Source of the DNA: Seminavis robusta
Taxonomy: Eukaryota > Bacillariophyta > Bacillariophyceae > Naviculales > Naviculaceae
Reading direction: 5' to 3'
NCBI GenBank assembly: GCA_903772945.1
Contig: CAICTM010001844.1
Location: forward strand, 1 to 21,602
DNA length: 21,602 bases
The translations under genes and the position numbers were made by a program. How positions within the stretch are numbered: the stretch's first letter is position 1; each line of letters opens with the position of its first letter. Positions 17,865-21,602 of the stretch are shown in pieces. The notes beneath the pieces were generated by a model, which saw only the letters and a list, made by a program, of their open reading frames with translations, had not been told where the DNA came from and made no database searches.

Positions 17865-18575
17865 AGGAGTAGTGATTTGCTTTGGTAGACAAGGTATATG
17901 CTCTAGCTAGCTATTGGCTGAATTGTGCTCCCTCTTAGTCTAGCTAGTATGCCGGCACTTTTGGTTGGCTTAAGCCAGCAGTAGTGGGGGATTCTGTTCG
18001 GATGATGGCTGCGTTGTTCGAGAACGATACATCGGTAGCTCAACGTGGCTCGAGAGGGCATTGGTTGTCAAGTCCAATGCTGGCTGAGAAAGAGCCGAGG
18101 ATCGCAGATCATGCACAGCTTGCAATTGGCACCATACCCTATCCATAATATGCATATCAACCAAAAGAGGAGGATCATCCGCTGCGCAGCACACAGTTGG
18201 CACGGCTACACGACCATGCTGTGGAAAGTGGCCGAGGATCTCGATTGATTCGGCTAAATGCCTGACACAAGAAGTCTCACATGCACCCGGTATCAAACAA
18301 TCCACCTTTTCATCGCCATACGGTTCTAGGCAGCCAAAGCACCAGCGTTGGGAGCAGCAGCGAACAGACTGATGAGAACAACGTTGTCTAGCTAGCAAGT
18401 AGATATTATGCAAGCCACCGGTATCCTGAACCAACTTCCTCTTCGCAATCCAACATGAAGGCACATGTACTGGGAACCAATGTCGCTGGCTGCCTGGGTG
18501 GTACAGCGTGCTATGGTACCGTAGTGGTACTAGTAGTAGCTGTGGTGGTACCACTTCCGGTATCTCTCGACCACT
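17865..18575. other. Spacer with dispersed repeat copy C
   Basis: No supported gene. A long minus-strand open frame at 17970-18554 is Cys/Ser-rich, matches no family I know and overlaps repeat copy C, so I treat it as non-coding. Short GGTACC and CTAGCTAG palindromes are frequent. Confidence 0.55.
18331..18503. repeat. Dispersed repeat, copy C
   Basis: Direct, diverged copy of 12951-13110. Shared blocks: GCCAAAGC, ACG/GCGTTGG-AGCAGCAGCGA, TTGTCTA, GCAAGCCACCGGTATCC, AACTTCCTCTTCGC, and TACTG-GAACCAA-GTCGCT. At the position of the ATG of the copy A small ORF (minus strand) it reads ACG. Confidence 0.7.
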
Positions 18576-18664
18576 GAGCTTTTAGTGCTACTATTGCTTT
18601 GGTCCTAACCCTCAGCTGTGTGCAAGTGGTGCCATTGGCCCCAATGACACAGCTGTGAGAACTC
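18576..18664. repeat. 89-bp direct repeat, distal copy (candidate B2)
   Basis: Identical over all 89 bases to 19045-19133. It contains a nested inverted repeat: outer arms CAGCTGTGT/ACACAGCTG and inner arms CATTGG/CCAATG, able to form a stem of 9 plus 6 pairs. Confidence 0.9.
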
Positions 18665-19044
18665 ATTTACAGGAAACAAAGGGTGAGGTGGGTTGGGATA
18701 GAACAAGTCTCAGCACTGTACTGTGGCTCTATTAGCCATTCTGTAGGTTACATTCACCATTGCTCTGGTGCGTTGGAAGAAGGAATGAGTCCTCTTCTTG
18801 AAGAGAGAGGCTCCACGGAGAGAGCTCCGAACCGTTCCTTTTAGACGCACACTTGCCTCTACTTTATGCTCTCGGACTATAATGCTGGCGGCAAAGCAAC
18901 GACAGATTATAGCCAGACTCATAAAGCTAGGTGGGCAAGCTAGCAATGACATTGTAGGAACCTACAGGGCTATTGTCTACCCCTGTCTACACTATGGCTA
19001 GAGCTACGAGCTGGAGTACTAAGTGGTTTGGGCTCAAGGCTATA
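18665..19044. other. 380-bp segment between the 89-bp repeats (candidate A2)
   Basis: No supported gene. If the element has PAT-type split direct repeats, this segment should recur at the 5' end of the element, beyond the right edge of the window. A short plus-strand frame (18798-19001) has no recognisable domain. Confidence 0.4.
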
Positions 19045-19133
19045 GAGCTTTTAGTGCTACTATTGCTTTGGTCCTAACCCTCAGCTGTGTGCAAGTGGTG
19101 CCATTGGCCCCAATGACACAGCTGTGAGAACTC
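19045..19133. repeat. 89-bp direct repeat, proximal copy (candidate B1)
   Basis: Same 89 bases and same orientation as 18576-18664. It starts 227 bp past the end of the recombinase frame. Confidence 0.9.
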
Positions 19134-19360
19134 CATGGTGCTCCATGCTCGGAGAGAGAGTTGGATTGGAACGATCCGTGCCATGGAAGGTTCCACGTGC
19201 AACTCTCAAGCCGGGTAGACAGAGTAGACTCAGGCAGAGTAAAAGGCTACTCTGGAGTAATGAATTGCTACAAGTTCTGATTGCTGTAGACAGACAGAGT
19301 GGTAGCAGAGAATTCAGTAGTAGGAAATCTGTTGGATTGCTAAATACAGCTTAAACTACC

Positions 19361-20608
19361 CTATGCCAATGGGGCACAAGTTTGGAGTAGTGTGGGGCCA
19401 GTGATTGCCCGAAAAGGAATATGCTGTGACATCTTGAGGGATAGGCCTGTGGAGAAGGCACTAATCTGCTCATGAATATAGCAAAGAAATGTGTTGGAGC
19501 GCCAACGACCTTGAATTTGGATGGTGAGTGGATCCACACCATTCAAATGCATGGCCATTGCTCCTCCAGCTCGGAGCGAATGGCTGCTAATATCTCGCTT
19601 CGTGTACCCCATTTCTGGAGTATACAATTGCAGCAGGGCAGCAGCTTCCTTGAGGGTTGTGTTGATCTCGGTTGGAGAAACATAGTAATGGGACAGATTT
19701 CGACTGATATAGTATGTGTAGATTGGTGTGTCAAGACCACCACCATTGCTCATAATGTGATAAATCCGTCGTGCTAGTGCTTTGACTGGGCTGTATCTGG
19801 TTCCAGTGCATTCTTGACAAATGAGAGCTCCTTTGACACCATTCTTTTGGTTCGGGATCGAGATGGTGGCTTCGGTAGCTTGGAGAAGGAGTGGGATTGA
19901 CGCTGTATGGGGTATACGATGATGGTTGCTATCTTTGAGGATGACATCACCGACACGGAAAGGGATGGTTTGCTTCGTTCCTTGGCTTTTGGGTGGTTTT
20001 GTGTACTCTCCCACTCGAAGGAGGAAATAGAAAGCTATGCAGACCAGGTCTGCAATGGCAAGAGCTTTGGCTCTGCTCCTGGCGGTCTGCTTTCGGCGTG
20101 GGGAGGGGGTAACACGTTGATAGTTTGTGGCTTCATCCAAAATTGTTTCAGTAATGGAAACTGGAACAGCATAGTGAGGCTCAGTGGGTGGGTCTTCTTT
20201 GGTGTACCCACGCAGTTGACGCTCTAAGAGCTTTTTGTAGTGTTTTCTGGAGCCATCGATGTGTGTGGGCGGGTTTAGGCCAGCCAGTTGGAAGGTCGTT
20301 GCAATGGCCGCAAGCGCATCTTTGACAGAGCCAACTCTGACTCGATGGCCACGACCTGCCCCGCCATGTCGAATTGCTTCAGCATAGGCATGGAGCCATT
20401 GGACTCGGTCATGGTCGTGCATTGGTCCTTGAACTGTTGCTTGGAGAAATGGGTCCAACTCACGTTCTTGGCACCAGCATTCCCAATGATTCCAATATCG
20501 ACGCTGGAGCTTGGCAGTCGCATCCACGACGCCGTTGGCTGCGGCTTGCGCAGCAGAATGGAAAAGACGCGCTGTTGGAGCTTGTTGTGGAGGCGGAAGT
20601 TGAGCCAA
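19361..20608 (-). CDS. Tyrosine recombinase of the DIRS-like element
   Basis: An open frame of about 415 codons with no internal stop, ending at 19361. Numbering from the TTG at 20608, it has an N-terminal SAM-like/core-binding helical region (about 25-140) and a catalytic domain (about 150-390). The active-site set is complete: Arg198 (FYFLLRVGEY), a likely Lys255 (PNQKNG), His343 and Arg346 (HSLRAGGA), Trp369 (GRWRS) and the nucleophile Tyr377 (FLCYIHEQ). The enzyme would integrate circular DNA copies of the element without target duplication. There is no ATG between the upstream in-frame TGA and the core-binding region; the first ATG (20422) would remove part of that domain. Expression by frameshift or splicing from the RT/RNase H frame is therefore likely, and CACTTACACAG just upstream of 20608 could be a splice acceptor. 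It overlaps the end of that frame (20275-20608). Confidence 0.88.
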   Translation of the reverse strand: MAQLPPPQQAPTARLFHSAAQAAANGVVDATAKLQRRYWNHWECWCQERELDPFLQATVQGPMHDHDRVQWLHAYAEAIRHGGAGRGHRVRVGSVKDALAAIATTFQLAGLNPPTHIDGSRKHYKKLLERQLRGYTKEDPPTEPHYAVPVSITETILDEATNYQRVTPSPRRKQTARSRAKALAIADLVCIAFYFLLRVGEYTKPPKSQGTKQTIPFRVGDVILKDSNHHRIPHTASIPLLLQATEATISIPNQKNGVKGALICQECTGTRYSPVKALARRIYHIMSNGGGLDTPIYTYYISRNLSHYYVSPTEINTTLKEAAALLQLYTPEMGYTKRDISSHSLRAGGAMAMHLNGVDPLTIQIQGRWRSNTFLCYIHEQISAFSTGLSLKMSQHIPFRAITGPTLLQTCAPLA

Positions 20609-21602
20609 GAGGCTCCCTGTGTAAGTGAGAACGAATCATTGAAATGGGCAATAAAGGTGAGATCATCAAGATTGAAATTGCCCTTGACACCAGTGTCCCG
20701 AAAAGACCTGCTGGCTAGATCTGCCTGGGGGTTGTCTTCGCCTCTGATTGATAATGGAATCAGAGGAGATGCCTTGTTTTGAAACAGTCACAGTGCCAGA
20801 GCCCGGGCAAGTTGCTGGCCTACCACAGATTTTTTGCTGCTCATTTTGCTTGTCCAGGAAACCGCTGAAGTATAATCACACCATAGAGCTGTATGGGTGT
20901 GTGCCATGGGGACAAGTTGCTCCAATAGAAGGTATGTCAGGAGAACCCCTGCCATCTCCAGATCATTGATTGTAAGATAGCCATTTGGTTCATCATGAAA
21001 TGCATCCACGACTTCTTCAGGCCACTGCACTCGCCAAACCAAAGGGGGGATTTGCTGGTGGCCTGATAGCCAAATCCCTCCAGCGCCATATTTACAGGCG
21101 TCACAAAAGCCTATGTAGGCAGGGAAATTTGGGACCAATTGGCGGCAGTCAATGGGCTCGTCCACCATAGCTCTGAGGGCTTGTTGGCAGTCCAGAAGAG
21201 CCTGATGTTGGGGGGACTGTGGATGGATGTGCACTTTTCCACCTGGGTTTGCACTTTTCAGGCAGTGGTACAATGGAGTGATGAATGCTTGTTTGGTTGG
21301 GAAGCCAAGAGTAGCATGCTGTAGTTTGCCAACAATGGACTGAAACTCTGTAGTGGCACATGACTTGTGGCGGATGAGGTTTCGGATCGTACGGAGCATT
21401 TTCTCAATCTTTGGAGTAGGAAGTTGCATGGTACGTTTAACTCCATCAAAAATCCATCCAGGGATTTCCTTCAGTACATCTCACACACCTTCGCGATCAA
21501 CAATGAGCTTCTTTTGTGAGACAGGGTTCTCCCCAGAATGTCCAGTGATATCAGGGGTTGGAAAGAGCTCATGGACGGCATGCAATAGGGCTCGGGAGTG
21601 AT
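20275..21602 (-). pseudogene. Reverse transcriptase (C-terminal part) and RNase H of the DIRS-like element, with two in-frame TGA codons
   Basis: One frame runs from the right edge to a stop at 20275, but it holds TGA at 21483-21481 and at 20790-20788. The first part (21602-21484) resembles the end of the RT palm, and KEIPGWIFDGVKRTMQLP then leads into the thumb (LPTPKIEKM, SIVGKLQHATLGFP). The RNase H-like domain shows the acidic set in YIGFCDACKYGAGGIWL, TINDLEMAGV and TALWCDYTSAV. Beyond the second TGA the family pattern resumes (IRGEDNPQADLASRSF), so the stop is internal. The first TGA falls where relatives have Trp (GVW before the EL/VRKEILGW block); the second falls after ALAL, where a basic residue is usual. 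The tail overlaps the recombinase frame by 334 bases in another frame. The reverse transcriptase N-terminus and any capsid-like ORF are outside the window. Confidence 0.8.

Larger units (their letters stand above)
18576..21602 (-). mobile_element. DIRS-order (tyrosine recombinase) retrotransposon, 3' part
   Basis: Reading leftward on the minus strand: the end of a reverse transcriptase, an RNase H-like domain, a tyrosine recombinase, a short 3' region (19360-19134), then an 89-bp repeat, a 380-bp segment and the same 89-bp repeat again. RT plus RNase H plus tyrosine recombinase in place of a DDE integrase defines the DIRS order. The 3' arrangement fits the B1-A2-B2 split direct repeats of PAT-like members. 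The 5' part lies beyond the right edge. The RT frame carries two stops, so this copy is not autonomous unless another copy supplies RT. Confidence 0.8.

Noticed and set aside
17970..18554. Minus-strand open frame of 194 codons
   Set aside because: It overlaps dispersed repeat copy C, begins in repeat-rich GGTACC sequence, is Cys/Ser-rich and resembles no known family.
18798..19001. Plus-strand frame with a basic N-terminus, between the 89-bp repeats
   Set aside because: Short, no domain, and lies inside the proposed non-coding end of the retroelement.

Overview
The window looks like nuclear DNA of a diatom, most likely a raphid pennate. The genes have short introns of about 79-130 bp with GTAAGT- or GTATGG-like donors. 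The gene content fits as well: a two-helix receptor-type nucleotide cyclase, a secreted two-domain DUF6174 protein, an SGNH-fold membrane protein, a piggyBac transposase and a DIRS-type tyrosine-recombinase retroelement. There is no operon structure. Genes are separate transcription units divided by repeat-rich spacers. The species assignment is inference, not something the sequence proves.

Layout: 1-3172 (minus) is a seven-exon receptor-type class III nucleotide cyclase whose C-terminus runs off the left edge. 3173-4609 is spacer with a (CATGAA)6 tract. 4610-5052 (plus) is a doubtful, frame-broken coding remnant. 5218-7624 (minus) is a three-exon type II membrane protein with an NXPE-like beta region, a PAN-like Cys module, a 15-residue polyQ run and a C-terminal SGNH-hydrolase-like domain. 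7706-8070 holds a GT microsatellite and two tandem foldback (MITE-like) repeats. 8411-11395 is a probably complete piggyBac-family transposon with an intact, intron-containing 802-residue transposase. 11396-13487 is repeat-rich spacer with one doubtful small secreted ORF. 13488-14659 (plus) is a four-exon, probably mitochondrial, membrane-anchored cyclophilin. 15211-16107 (plus) is an intronless secreted protein with two DUF6174 units. 16947-17864 (plus) is an intronless sulfotransferase-like membrane protein. 18576-21602 (minus) is the 3' part of a DIRS-order retroelement: an RT/RNase H frame with two in-frame TGA codons, an overlapping intact tyrosine recombinase frame, and a pair of identical 89-bp repeats that fit the split-direct-repeat ends of PAT-like elements.

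The host genes (cyclase, SGNH protein, cyclophilin, DUF6174 protein, sulfotransferase) have no evident joint function. The SGNH protein and the sulfotransferase both look like secretory-pathway enzymes that could modify glycans, but that link is inference. All exon joints given here were deduced by hand from reading frame, splice dinucleotides and family conservation; no transcript data were available.
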